DNA from: Streptomyces liliifuscus
Lineage (GTDB): Bacteria; Actinomycetota; Actinomycetes; Streptomycetales; Streptomycetaceae
DNA length: 64,000 bases
Direction of reading: 5' to 3'
NCBI RefSeq assembly: GCF_016598615.1
Contig: NZ_CP066831.1
Coordinates: 7,378,001-7,442,000 of the forward strand
Shown here: positions 50,322 through 59,298 of the stretch, piece after piece
How the letters are laid out: the number at the start of each line of letters is the position of its first letter
How positions within the stretch are numbered: position 1 is the first letter of the stretch
Notes under the pieces: model-generated
What the model was told of the DNA's origin: nothing
The model's database searches: none
The model's input: the letters and a program-made list of their open reading frames with translations, nothing else
Position numbers and translations under genes: made by a program

Positions 50322-50741
50322 ATGTCCATCCAGCAGACCGACGTCCTCTACACCGCCGTCGCCACCGCCGAGAACGGTCGCGACGGCCGTGTCGCGACCG
50401 ATGACGGCAGGCTCGACGTCGTCGTCAACCCGCCCAAGGAAATGGGCGGCAGCGGCACCGGCACCAACCCGGAGCAGCTCTTCGCCGCCGGGTACAGCGC
50501 CTGCTTCCAGGGCGCCCTCGGCGTCGTCGCCCGCCAGGAGAAGGCCGACATCTCCGGCTCGACCGTCACAGCGAAGGTCGGCATCGGCAAGAACGCCGAA
50601 GGCTTCGGCCTCATAGTCGAGATCTCCGCCAGCATCCCGAACACAGACCCCACCACGGCCCGCTCCCTCCTGGAAAAGGCCCACCAGGTATGCCCCTACT
50701 CGAAGGCCACCACAGGCAACATCACAGTCACATTGACCTGA
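50322..50741 (+). CDS. ohr: Organic hydroperoxide resistance protein Ohr
   Basis: 139-residue thiol peroxidase of the OsmC/Ohr family that reduces organic hydroperoxides. The two catalytic cysteines are visible in GYSACFQGALGVVA and in HQVCPYSKAT. NPEQLFAAGYSACF is the family signature. The ATG at 50322 follows a strong AAGGAGGAAG ribosome site; an upstream in-frame start lacks one. It follows the oxidoreductase on the same strand and ends before a repeat-filled convergent gap. Confidence 0.92.
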   Translation: MSIQQTDVLYTAVATAENGRDGRVATDDGRLDVVVNPPKEMGGSGTGTNPEQLFAAGYSACFQGALGVVARQEKADISGSTVTAKVGIGKNAEGFGLIVEISASIPNTDPTTARSLLEKAHQVCPYSKATTGNITVTLT

Positions 50742-50751
50742 GCCACAGGCC

Positions 50752-50935
50752 CTTCAGGGGCGCGGGGAACGGCGCGAGCAACCGAGGCCGGCCCGTCACG
50801 TGACGTACGGGCCGGGCCACCGGTTTTTGGGGACGCGGGGAACGGCGCGAGCAACCAAGGCGGACGGTCACGCGACGCACGACCCCAGCCACCGGTCTTC
50901 CAGGGGCGCGGGGAACTGCGCGACCAAGCCCCCAC
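50752..50935 (+). repeat. Three copies of the recurrent intergenic repeat
   Basis: Forward copies of GGGGCGCGGGGAAC lie near 50757, 50829 and 50903. The first two continue with GGCGCGAGCAACC, the third with TGCGCGACCAAGCCCCCACC. They sit between the convergent ohr and hydrolase genes, upstream of a very strong hairpin. Confidence 0.8.
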
Positions 50936-50961
50936 CACCCCGCACCCTCAACACAACCCCC

Positions 50962-51015
50962 GGTTCATGAGGGGGCGTTCGCGCCTAACCAAGCGCGAGC
51001 GCCCCCTTATGAACC
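50962..51015. terminator. 23-bp hairpin overlapping the hydrolase stop codon
   Basis: Arms 50962-50984 and 50993-51015 (GGTTCATGAGGGGGCG... and its complement) pair along all 23 positions, two of them G-U, around an 8-base loop. The right arm encodes the last codons of the hydrolase and the loop includes its TAG stop. It lies between convergent genes and should terminate both. Confidence 0.82.
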
Positions 51016-52139
51016 ACCCGGACCAACCGCTGATTCTCCGGCGCGGCCCCACCGGGAAACGCGATCCGCCGCCGTGTATACCCATACGCAAGCCCACTCC
51101 GCGGATCCGCGAACCCCTGCGATCCCCCCGCCCCGCTGTGCCCGAACGCCCCGGCCCCCAGAAACGGATGCCACATGTCCGCGGTGGCCTGAAACCCGAG
51201 CCCGTACGACTTGTGGGCGCGCGCGATCAGGTCGTAGCCGACCGAGTGGATCTGTCCCACCTCCCCGACCGCGTCGGGCTTCAGCAGCGGCCCCCGCCCG
51301 TCGACCTGACTGATCGCCGCCGCGTACATCCCGGCGAGCCCCCGCGCGGACGCGACCCCGCCCGCCGAGGCGGAGCCCAGGGCACGCACGGCACGGGAGT
51401 TGGGAAAGTCCACCAGCGGCACGGCCCCCGGCACATGCTCGTTGAACGCGATCGACGACAACGTGTGCGGCCCCCTGGGCGTGGCGTCGAGCAGCGCCTG
51501 CTCCGGCGGAGTCGGTGCCATCGGCAGGACCGGAAGATACCGGTGCTCCTCCGACTCGGGCAGCCCCAGATAGAACCCGAGCCCGTACGGCGCCCGGATC
51601 CGCTCCTCGTACAGCTCCTGGAGCGTACGGCCCGTCGCCCGCCGTACGACCTCGCCCGTGAGCGCGCCGATCACCAGCGCGTGATAGCCGAACGCCGAGC
51701 CCGGCCGCCAGAACGGCCGCTGGGTGGCGAGGCGTTCGGCCACCACCCGGTCGTCGGCCAGTTCCTCGACCGTGAAGCCCGCGTCCGCCCCGACCACGCC
51801 CGCCCGGTGCGCGAGCAGCTCCCGCAGGGTCACCGCTCCCTTGCCCTCGGCGGCGAACTCCGGCCAGTAGTGGGCCACTTCACGGTCGAGGTCCAGCGTG
51901 CCGTCCTGCACGAGCAGGGCGACCACCAGATGAGCCGCCCCCTTCGTGGAGGAGAAGACACCGAACAGCGTGTCGCCGTCCGTGTCCGCGCCTGTCCAGA
52001 GATCGACGACCCGCCGCCCCCGTACGTACGCGCTCAACTGGCCCGCGTAGTCGGGACGTTCGGCGGCGACGACGGACGCGAACTCCTCGCGCACCGCCTC
52101 GAAGCCTTCGGCGACGGTGCCGTGGATCTCCTGTGTCAT
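50985..52139 (-). CDS. Serine hydrolase of the beta-lactamase/family VIII esterase fold
   Basis: 384-residue soluble hydrolase. The SxxK motif is FGVFSSTKGAAH (about residue 65), the Tyr of the second motif is in SAFGYHALVIGALTG, and FGHSGAGGSQGFADP is the third motif near the end. PGSAFGYHALVIGALTGEVV is typical of EstB-like esterases. It lacks a signal peptide, so it is an intracellular esterase or peptidase-like enzyme rather than a secreted beta-lactamase. Its 3' end is built into a 23-bp terminator stem. Confidence 0.88.
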   Translation of the reverse strand: MTQEIHGTVAEGFEAVREEFASVVAAERPDYAGQLSAYVRGRRVVDLWTGADTDGDTLFGVFSSTKGAAHLVVALLVQDGTLDLDREVAHYWPEFAAEGKGAVTLRELLAHRAGVVGADAGFTVEELADDRVVAERLATQRPFWRPGSAFGYHALVIGALTGEVVRRATGRTLQELYEERIRAPYGLGFYLGLPESEEHRYLPVLPMAPTPPEQALLDATPRGPHTLSSIAFNEHVPGAVPLVDFPNSRAVRALGSASAGGVASARGLAGMYAAAISQVDGRGPLLKPDAVGEVGQIHSVGYDLIARAHKSYGLGFQATADMWHPFLGAGAFGHSGAGGSQGFADPRSGLAYGYTRRRIAFPGGAAPENQRLVRVVHKGALALG

Positions 52140-52178
52140 CCGTACTCTCCTCGTGTCACGGTTGTCTGGGAACGTCCC

Positions 52179-54758
52179 TCAGGACACTGTCAGCAAAGCA
52201 CGTGCGACCTGTGGGAACTGCCCCTTCGGATGATCACGGAACAGCGGCTCCGTGCCGAACAGGACGGCATGCGGACCGCTGACCACCGAGGCCCGCCCCG
52301 CGGCCTGCGCCGGACCGCCGCTGCCGTCCTCCAGTGCACGCCAGTGCCCGGACACGAGCGGGTTCCCGGCCGCGTACGACTGCTCCACCCGGACCCCGGG
52401 GCCGAGGTCCGTGAACCACAGCGGCGCGTAGACGAAACTGTGGTCCGGGGCGCCGGAGGTCACTCCGCCGGCCGAATTGACCACGCGCACAACGCCGTTG
52501 GCGTCACCGTTGCCCTCGACGGGCTTGACCGCCAGAAGCCCCGCGGCGGCGTTGAGGGCCGCTCCGGTGGCTCCGCGGCCGACGAGGCCCTCGCGGTCGA
52601 GGAAGGCGTCCAGGGCGGCGCGTGCGGCCGTGTTGAGGCCCGCGTGGTTCAGACCCGCGGAGGCGAACAGCACGTCCGCCTTCGACCAGTCGAAGCCCGC
52701 GTTGAGGATCGCCGTGGAGACGGGCGTCACGTCGAAGTTCATCTCGCGCAGCGCGAACAGCTCGCCGGGCGTGACGGCCGCGGCGACCCGCACGCGGTGG
52801 AGCGGGGCGGTCCCGGCCGCCTTCGTCGCGTCGAAGGCCACGTCGTACTTCTTCGCCAGGGCCGCAGCCCTCGTACGGGCCGAGGCGGGCACGATCGCAC
52901 TGCCGTCGGCCGCCCCGCGCACCGAAACCCCGTCCGCGAGAAGGGAGTTGAGGGCCGCGATCTCACGGGCGTCGTCGAGCCGCAGCCGGAGCGTGCCGCG
53001 AGGCGCCACATAGCCGACGTTCGCGGCCTCGTGCACCGCGCGGTCCGGCACGGAGAGCTTCGACGTCCGTACGGTGTCGACGGTCGCGCCCCACAGACGG
53101 CCGAGACTCCAGCCCGAGATGTCGTACATCACGGACACCTTGTCGCTGATGTCCCGTCCGTCCGCCAGCATCACATTGGCCATGCCGCGTTTGGGCTGGC
53201 GCAGATCGACGACGTACGACCCCTTCGCGTATGTCTTCCCGCCGAGCCCGAAGTCCTTTGTCGCGCGCCGGACCTGGACGTCGTTGGCGAGCAGGTGGTC
53301 GACGAGCCGGGCCGCGGCGGTGGCCGAGCGCTGTGCCTTCGCGCCCGCCGGGATCACGTACGCGCGCGGGAAGTCCGTCGTGTAGACGTCCTCAGGGCCG
53401 ATGCCCGGCACGCCCGGAACCGTCTCCGGCGAGACCGGGACCTGCGCGGCGCCCGTGACACTCCGGCGGAAGACCTCGATCTGGTCGGCGATCAGCGAAG
53501 TGCGGTTCGCCTGTGTGTAGTCGAGGCTCGCGCGCATCGCCGCGCCCGCGATGGCGACGTTGATCGCCGAGCGGCGGCGCAGCTCGGTGACGGGCAGGTC
53601 GTCGTACTCGTCGTTGTTCACCGCCATCGGGAACTCGACCGTGTGCGCCGCGACCGCGCCGTGGAACGGCATGTACTGAGGGGTGAAGATCGGCGGCCAG
53701 TCGTCCCAGCCCTCCTCCTGGTCCCGGAACGGGATCTGGGCTGGCTCCACGCCGTCCTTGGCGGGCGTGTAGCCGAGGCCGTTGACGGCGGCCTCCATGC
53801 CCAGGGCGTTGGCGTAGGTGTTCTTCAGGAAGAGGTCGTACTCGTAGTTCTCGCCGTGCGGGGGAGTCGTGGGCTCGATGAGCGTGCCGTTGACGTACCC
53901 GTGCAGGTCGACCATGACTGCCGGCTGCTTGTCGATCGCGATCCGGCGCATCGCGCGGACCTCGGGCTGCGAGGCGGTCACGAAGTCACGGTTCAGATCG
54001 AAGCCGTTGGCGTTGGCGCGGGTGCCGGCGACACGGCCGTCCGGGTTCGCGGTGATGTTGAAGTACACGCGGTTGCGGGCGAGCAGATCGGTGGTGGACC
54101 GGTCCTGGGCGGTGGCGAGCTTCTCGATCAGCTTGAGGGCCGCGTCCGTGCCCTCCCACTCGTTGCCGTGGATGTTGTTGTTGAAGAACACGGGCGTCTT
54201 GTAAGTGCGCTTGACCGACGGGTCCTTGGCTGCGGCCGAGGGCGCGTTCTCGATCAGTTCGCGCATACGTTCCTGGGCGCGGGCCTGGCGCGTGGACTCC
54301 GGCGCGGTGACGGTGACCAGGTAGAGACGGTGTCCGCCGGCCGAGCGCCCCGCCACCTCCACGCTCACCCGGTCGCCGAGCCGCTGGAGGGCGTTCAGCT
54401 TCGGGGCGATGGCGTGGTACGGGGTGAGGCCCAGCTTGATGGACTTGTCGGCCGGGTTCTCCGGGTCCGGGGTGAGCACCTGCTCGCGGGGGTAGCCGCG
54501 GGTGCCTCCGGCGGTGCCGGTGCCGTCGGTGAGCTCGGTGACCGGGGCGGTGAGGGCGCGGTCCGTCGTGCTCTCCGGGGCTCTGGCGGCCGCCCGGTCG
54601 GAGAGATCGGAGAGACCTGAGCCCTCGCGGACCGGGGGAGCGGACTGGGGTGCGGGACCGGGCGTGGGGTCGGCGACCGCGCCGTTCGGGGTGAGCAGGA
54701 GCGTGGCCGCCGCGGTGGCGGTGGCCGTGGCGATCAGGGCGGGTCTCGGTAGACGCAC
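52179..54758 (-). CDS. Large secreted M14 zinc carboxypeptidase
   Basis: 859-residue exported metallopeptidase. The signal peptide is ALIATATATAAATLLLTP with cleavage near AVAD. The M14 zinc site is visible: His and Glu in NNNIHGNEWEG, the third ligand in MVDLHGYVNG and the catalytic Glu in AHTVEFPMA. ARNRVYFNITANPDGRV is also conserved. About 450 further residues of beta-rich sequence follow with no clear name. GTG 54758 is chosen because a perfect GGAGGT lies four bases upstream, while two upstream ATGs have none. It probably trims peptides outside the cell. Confidence 0.88.
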   Translation of the reverse strand: MRLPRPALIATATATAAATLLLTPNGAVADPTPGPAPQSAPPVREGSGLSDLSDRAAARAPESTTDRALTAPVTELTDGTGTAGGTRGYPREQVLTPDPENPADKSIKLGLTPYHAIAPKLNALQRLGDRVSVEVAGRSAGGHRLYLVTVTAPESTRQARAQERMRELIENAPSAAAKDPSVKRTYKTPVFFNNNIHGNEWEGTDAALKLIEKLATAQDRSTTDLLARNRVYFNITANPDGRVAGTRANANGFDLNRDFVTASQPEVRAMRRIAIDKQPAVMVDLHGYVNGTLIEPTTPPHGENYEYDLFLKNTYANALGMEAAVNGLGYTPAKDGVEPAQIPFRDQEEGWDDWPPIFTPQYMPFHGAVAAHTVEFPMAVNNDEYDDLPVTELRRRSAINVAIAGAAMRASLDYTQANRTSLIADQIEVFRRSVTGAAQVPVSPETVPGVPGIGPEDVYTTDFPRAYVIPAGAKAQRSATAAARLVDHLLANDVQVRRATKDFGLGGKTYAKGSYVVDLRQPKRGMANVMLADGRDISDKVSVMYDISGWSLGRLWGATVDTVRTSKLSVPDRAVHEAANVGYVAPRGTLRLRLDDAREIAALNSLLADGVSVRGAADGSAIVPASARTRAAALAKKYDVAFDATKAAGTAPLHRVRVAAAVTPGELFALREMNFDVTPVSTAILNAGFDWSKADVLFASAGLNHAGLNTAARAALDAFLDREGLVGRGATGAALNAAAGLLAVKPVEGNGDANGVVRVVNSAGGVTSGAPDHSFVYAPLWFTDLGPGVRVEQSYAAGNPLVSGHWRALEDGSGGPAQAAGRASVVSGPHAVLFGTEPLFRDHPKGQFPQVARALLTVS

Positions 54759-54942
54759 GCGTACCTCCGCTGGAGTTGCTGTGGACATGCCTGACATCGG
54801 TACGCGGAGGTCTACCTGTTCGACTCACGTGCAACAAGAGGGCGTTGGCGTCACCGGGGCCACGGGTTGCCGCGGGTTCCCGCTGATGGTGGGTCCGAGT
54901 GTCGGTGGAGCGGGCATGCTGTGCGTGAGGCGAGGAGAGTCC

Positions 54943-55806
54943 ATGGCAACGATTCCGTCGCTCCCCAGCAGGGATGACGTGGCACGTATCGCGCGGAGCA
55001 CGACCGACATCACCGGCCAACTGCTCGACACGGCGGGGAACATCACGCGTATCGCGATCAACACCTTCGATCCCAGAGACGGTTCGGGGGCGGAAGTGCT
55101 GCGGGTGCTGCGGCAGACGACCGCCGAGCTGGCCGAGGCCAGTGCCTCGCCCGAGGCGCAGGAGGCCTTCTACCGGATCGTGGACACGTTGACTCGGCTG
55201 GGGACGAGTGGGGCGCCGCTCGCCGTTCATCCGGTCAGCGAGCCCGCGCAGGCGTTGCTCACGGCGCTCGGGGACAGTCTGCTGCCCGTCCTCGACGCGG
55301 TGGAGCCCGCGGTGGAGGAGGCGGCGGAGGCGCTGGGCGAACTGGTGGACGCCACGTCGCCGTTGCTGCCCGCGGCGGCGGGGGTGGTGGCGGGGGTGCT
55401 GCTCGCGCTCGCGCCGTTGATCCGGGCCGCGGCGGATGTTCTGCGGGACTCGTCCCCCGAACTGCGGCGGATCGCTGACGCGTTGACCGCGGCGTTGGCT
55501 CCGCTGGTGCCGTTGCAGGTGGCGTTGGCCGAGCGGGCCGCGGCTGCGGGGGTGGGGGTTGTGCGGGTGGCTCTGCCGCCTCTGGCGGACATTACGGAGG
55601 CGGCGGCTGCGGGTCTGAAGGCCGGCCGTCCCCTGCTGATCGCCGGGGAGGAGTTCGTGGTGTCCGGCCTCGAACGGCTGCAGCCGTTGCTGCTGGTGTC
55701 CGCTTCGCGGGTGGGGAGGGTGGCTCGGGCGGGGGCTGTCCGCGTCACCGCGGCGGTGTCGCCTGCGGCGGAGCGGGGGGTTGTGGTGGCGGTCCATCCC
55801 GTGTGA
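54943..55806 (+). CDS. Uncharacterised helical protein
   Basis: 287-residue protein I cannot assign. It is rich in Ala, Leu, Val and Glu and should be nearly all helical, with amphipathic stretches (ARSTTDITGQLLDTAGNITR, then VEEAAEALGELVDA) and a hydrophobic part at SPLLPAAAGVVAGVLLALAP that could insert in a membrane. GAGGAGAG precedes the ATG. It is divergent from the M14 gene. The composition suggests a membrane-surface or assembly protein; that is inference. Confidence 0.68.
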   Translation: MATIPSLPSRDDVARIARSTTDITGQLLDTAGNITRIAINTFDPRDGSGAEVLRVLRQTTAELAEASASPEAQEAFYRIVDTLTRLGTSGAPLAVHPVSEPAQALLTALGDSLLPVLDAVEPAVEEAAEALGELVDATSPLLPAAAGVVAGVLLALAPLIRAAADVLRDSSPELRRIADALTAALAPLVPLQVALAERAAAAGVGVVRVALPPLADITEAAAAGLKAGRPLLIAGEEFVVSGLERLQPLLLVSASRVGRVARAGAVRVTAAVSPAAERGVVVAVHPV

Positions 55807-56042
55807 CGTGGTCCGCGGGACGCGTTGTGGCTGGTCGCGTAGCTCCTCGCGCCCCCAAGTGCCCGTTTCCCACACTTCGTTGGTTGCCGGCGGCCTGCCG
55901 TCGAGGCTGGGAGACGACCCGGTGTGTCGAAGCGGGGACGGGCGGCACTTCGAACACGGTCAGGACCGACCCTTGTTGCTCTGGACGGTCCCGACCCGAC
56001 TACGGAGAGCGGCTGCGATTGCGGTGAGCAGTCCGGCTGTGC

Positions 56043-56630
56043 CTAGGGCTGCTGGTCGTCGGCGGCCGGCCGGTACCTGACGTTGATCTCGGCTGTGGGG
56101 ATGTCGCCGTTGAGCAGTCGGAGTTTGACGGGGGCGCCGCCGGGGTTGTCGAACAGGCGGATTCCGTCGCCGAGCAGGACGGGGGCGATGTGCAGGTCGA
56201 TCTCGTCGATCAGACCGAGTTCGAGGGCCTGCCGGCCGACCGAGGCGGAGAGGATCTCCAGGTTCTTGCCGTCGGCGGCCTCGAGGCCGATCCGGACCGC
56301 TTCGGCCACACCGCAGTTCAGGAACGTCGTCCTCGGGGTGGGCGGGGCGTCCTCGGGGTGGTGGGTGAGGATGAACACGGTTCCCTGCATCGTGCCGTCG
56401 TAGGTGGAGTCGGCGTCGGGGAAGGCGTCGAAGCCGTCCCGGCCGCCGAGGATGGCGCCGGTGGTCTCGACGTACTCCTGGGTGATGTCGGCCCGGGGGT
56501 TGACGATCCCGGTCATCCAGTTCATCGCGTGGTTGGGGCCGGCGACGAAGCCGTCGAGCGACATCGTGAAGTGCCAGAGGACCTTGCCTGCGGCGGTCTG
56601 CGGTGCGGTGTCGGGCAGTGAGTACGTCAT
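56043..56630 (-). CDS. Dihydrofolate-reductase-like (RibD C-terminal) protein
   Basis: 195-residue protein of the RibD-C/DHFR-like fold: WHFTMSLDGFVAGPNHAMNW at the start, GAILGGRDGFDAF, TVFILTHHPEDA and IDEIDLHIAPVLLGDGIRLF. These are common NADPH-binding reductases of unknown substrate in actinobacteria. AAGGAGAG precedes the ATG at 56630. It follows the EamA gene by 23 bases on the same strand and is likely co-transcribed with it. Confidence 0.86.
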   Translation of the reverse strand: MTYSLPDTAPQTAAGKVLWHFTMSLDGFVAGPNHAMNWMTGIVNPRADITQEYVETTGAILGGRDGFDAFPDADSTYDGTMQGTVFILTHHPEDAPPTPRTTFLNCGVAEAVRIGLEAADGKNLEILSASVGRQALELGLIDEIDLHIAPVLLGDGIRLFDNPGGAPVKLRLLNGDIPTAEINVRYRPAADDQQP

Positions 56631-56653
56631 TTCGGTCTCTCCTTGGTGAGTTC

Positions 56654-57493
56654 TCATCCGATGGCGACGAGGACGACGGCGGCTCCGCAGGTGGCGAGGC
56701 CGAGGCGCTGGGTGGGGCGGATGCGTTCCTTCAGGCACACGACGGCCAGCAGAACCGTGATCGCCGGGTAGAGCGAGGTGAGGACCGCGGTCACGCCGAG
56801 GTCGGCGGCCTGGGTGGCGGCGAGATAGAGACAGGTACCGACCGCGCCGAGCGTGCCGGCGACGACGCCCCAGTGCAGGTGCCTGACACCAGAACGCCAG
56901 GGCCGGCGGAGTGCGGTGGCGATCACGGCGATCACGACGGCACCGATCAGCTGGCTCACGGCCAGCGGCAGCACGCCGGCGGAGGACGGAATCTGAGCGG
57001 TGGCGACGAACAGGCAGCCGAAACCCAGCCCGGCGATTCCGCCGTCGATCATCGCCGGCCGGCGACCGGCCGCCGGGTCTGCGCCACTCTCGTGAGCCAC
57101 CAGCCAGATACCGGGCAACGCGACGAGGACGCCGAGCCAGACGAGCGAGGTCGGCCGCTCGCCGAGGGCGGAGCCGACCAGGACGGGCAGGATCGCGGCG
57201 CCGACGGCCGAGACCGGTGCCGCGGTCCCCATGCTGCCGGAGGCGAGACCGCGATAGAGGAAGGCCGACCCGATCGCACCGCCGAGACCGGCCAGCGTCG
57301 CCCAGCCGAAGTCCCGCAGTGACGGGGTCCCGGGCATCGCCAAGCTGACACCGACGATGGCCGCCGCACCGGCCAGCTGCCCTGTGAACGCGACCGCCCA
57401 GGCCGAGACCCGCCCCGAGCCGAAGCCTCCGATGAAGTCGGAGGTGCCGTACCCGACGGCGGCCAGCAACGCCAGCAGGATCCCGATGGTCAT
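56654..57493 (-). CDS. EamA/DMT-family transporter
   Basis: 279-residue membrane protein of ten helices with two EamA halves: LLALLAAVGYGTSDFIGGFG at the start and WGVVAGTLGAVGTCLYLAAT in the second half, ending TCGAAVVLVAIG. Likely an exporter of small metabolites. It is divergent from a MocR-type regulator across a 153-bp gap with dyads, a frequent arrangement in which the MocR protein controls the exporter. Confidence 0.87.
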   Translation of the reverse strand: MTIGILLALLAAVGYGTSDFIGGFGSGRVSAWAVAFTGQLAGAAAIVGVSLAMPGTPSLRDFGWATLAGLGGAIGSAFLYRGLASGSMGTAAPVSAVGAAILPVLVGSALGERPTSLVWLGVLVALPGIWLVAHESGADPAAGRRPAMIDGGIAGLGFGCLFVATAQIPSSAGVLPLAVSQLIGAVVIAVIATALRRPWRSGVRHLHWGVVAGTLGAVGTCLYLAATQAADLGVTAVLTSLYPAITVLLAVVCLKERIRPTQRLGLATCGAAVVLVAIG

Positions 57494-57583
57494 CGGAGCC
57501 CACCGCCGTCGTGAGCGCTGAATGTCGAGGTGATCATCGGGTCCTCCTGCTGGGGTCGTTGCCAGTACCTCGATCCTCGACGA

Positions 57584-57633
57584 AGATTGGTCTTGCCTGC
57601 AGGGCCAATCTGAAGGCTGCGGAGTGGACCACT
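57584..57633. promoter_or_regulatory. Nested dyads between EamA and MocR genes
   Basis: AGATTGG (57584-57590) and CCAATCT (57605-57611) form an inverted repeat whose 14-bp centre contains the palindrome CCTGCAGG (57596-57603). A second dyad, AGTGG-A-CCACT (57623-57633), lies 12 bp further on, close to the MocR start. Both are candidate MocR operators. Confidence 0.5.
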
Positions 57634-57646
57634 TGGGGTGGCGTTG

Positions 57647-59071
57647 ATGGCGGTGCGCTGGGTCGGGATCGGGCCGGAACTGCTCATCGGCCTGGACCGG
57701 TCAAGTCCCGAACCGATCGGACAGCAGCTCCAGCGCGAGCTGCGCGGCGCGATCCGCGCCGGCCGGCTCTCCGCGGGGGAGCGGTTGCCGTCCAGCCGGT
57801 CCCTCGCCGGGCAACTTCAGGTGTCCCGTGGTCTGGTCGTGGAGTCCTACGACCAACTGGCCGCGGAGGGCTACCTGATCACCGCGACCGGATCCGGCAC
57901 GCGGGTCGCTCCGAGCACGTCCGCACGCGATGCGCCGCGGCGACCGAAACGGGACGACCGCACGCGGCCGGCGCCGATCGAGGTCGACTTCGAGTACGGA
58001 ATCCCTGACCTCCTGTCGTTCCCGATGCAGGACTGGCTGTGGGCGCTCACCCAGGCCGCACGGGGGGCGGGATCCGCTGCCATGGGCGATGAAACGGGCT
58101 CGGGCTCCGTACAGCTCCGCGGTGTCCTCGCGGGCTACCACCGGCGCGTCCGAGCCGGTACCGCCGAAGCCGAGGACGCGATCATCGTGAACGGCTTCCG
58201 GCACGGCCTCAACCTGGTCTTCGGTACGCTCGCGCACGCCGGCCACGACACGGTCGCTCTGGAGGACCCTGGACCCCGCGAGCACGACGAACTCGCCACC
58301 CGGGCAGGCCTTTCACCGATCGCGGTACCCGTCGACGAGGAGGGTGTGGACGTGGAGGCGCTGGCCGCGTCCGGAGCCCGCGCCGTCCTGGTCACACCGG
58401 CTCATCAATGCCCGACCGGAGTCGTCCTGAGCGCACAGCGCCGCCGCGACCTGATCGCCTGGGCCGAGGAGGTCGACGGACTCGTTCTCGAAGACGACTA
58501 CGACGCCGAGTTCCGCTACGACCGTCAGCCGGTCGGCTCGCTGCAGGGCCTCGCACCGGACCGGGTCATCGCGCTCGGTTCGGTCAGCAAGACACTGGCG
58601 CCAGGCATCCGGATCGGCTGGCTGCTGGCCCCACCACGACTCCTCGAACCGTTGGCGCGGGAGAAACACCTGACCAGCCGCGGAGTACCCGCGCTCGACC
58701 AGACCGCACTGGCGCTGCTGATCGAGTCCGGACGCTTCGACCGGCATCTGCGCAGGATGCGCGACATCTACCACGCGCGCCGCCAGACCCTGGTCACCGA
58801 ACTCGCCGAGCACGCCCCCGGCATCCGGCTCGACGGCTTGGACGCAGGCTGCCACGCCCTCCTGCGGCTCCCCCCGAAGCCGACCGAGAAGGACCTGGTG
58901 GACCGCATCGCCGCCCAGGGCGTCCAGGTCTACGGTCTCGATCGCTACCGCACCGCCGGCGCGACCGGTCCGACCGCGTTCAGCCCTGCCCTGGTACTCG
59001 GCTTCGGCAACGTCAACGAGTCCAGGATCAGCCACGGCGTACGAATCCTCGCGGCAGCGCTGAACACCTGA
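57647..59071 (+). CDS. MocR-family regulator (GntR HTH plus aminotransferase-like domain)
   Basis: 474-residue MocR/PdxR-type protein. The GntR winged helix is at residues 20-80 (SPEPIGQQLQRELRGAIRAG, then LPSSRSLAGQLQVSRGLVVE). From about residue 110 it is a fold-type I aminotransferase-like domain, with the PLP lysine in LGSVSKTLAPGIRIGW and Asp in LVLEDDYDAEFRY. Such proteins sense PLP-linked ligands rather than catalyse transamination. ATG 57647 is chosen over GTG 57638 because GGGGTGG lies upstream. It is divergent from the EamA exporter. Confidence 0.88.
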   Translation: MAVRWVGIGPELLIGLDRSSPEPIGQQLQRELRGAIRAGRLSAGERLPSSRSLAGQLQVSRGLVVESYDQLAAEGYLITATGSGTRVAPSTSARDAPRRPKRDDRTRPAPIEVDFEYGIPDLLSFPMQDWLWALTQAARGAGSAAMGDETGSGSVQLRGVLAGYHRRVRAGTAEAEDAIIVNGFRHGLNLVFGTLAHAGHDTVALEDPGPREHDELATRAGLSPIAVPVDEEGVDVEALAASGARAVLVTPAHQCPTGVVLSAQRRRDLIAWAEEVDGLVLEDDYDAEFRYDRQPVGSLQGLAPDRVIALGSVSKTLAPGIRIGWLLAPPRLLEPLAREKHLTSRGVPALDQTALALLIESGRFDRHLRRMRDIYHARRQTLVTELAEHAPGIRLDGLDAGCHALLRLPPKPTEKDLVDRIAAQGVQVYGLDRYRTAGATGPTAFSPALVLGFGNVNESRISHGVRILAAALNT

Positions 59072-59208
59072 GTCCGCCCACAAGTCGTCGAGCGGCTCGC
59101 GGAGTTCCTTACGGGACTGCGACGGCAGACACAAGACCCGCTCGCCGCACGGTTGCTGCCCTCGCGTGTCGTCGTGAGCCGCGGCCACCGTCCCCTCCGG
59201 GCGGTGCC

Positions 59209-59240
59209 CTTCCAGGGGCGCGGGGAACTGCGCGACAAGC
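59209..59240 (+). repeat. Recurrent intergenic repeat, single copy
   Basis: CTTCCAGGGGCGCGGGGAAC followed by TGCGCGACAAGC, in the gap between the MocR and EI24 genes. The gap shows no gene. Confidence 0.8.
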
Positions 59241-59298
59241 CACAACGGGCCCGCAGCCGACCACAACCCCCCGGCGGAGCCCCCGGTATGGTGCAGGT

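Noticed and set aside
50967..54620. Very long plus-strand open frame of 1217 codons
   Set aside because: It is antisense to the beta-lactamase-fold hydrolase and the M14 carboxypeptidase, and its product is Arg/Gly/Asp-rich with no domain. Long antisense frames are expected at this GC content.
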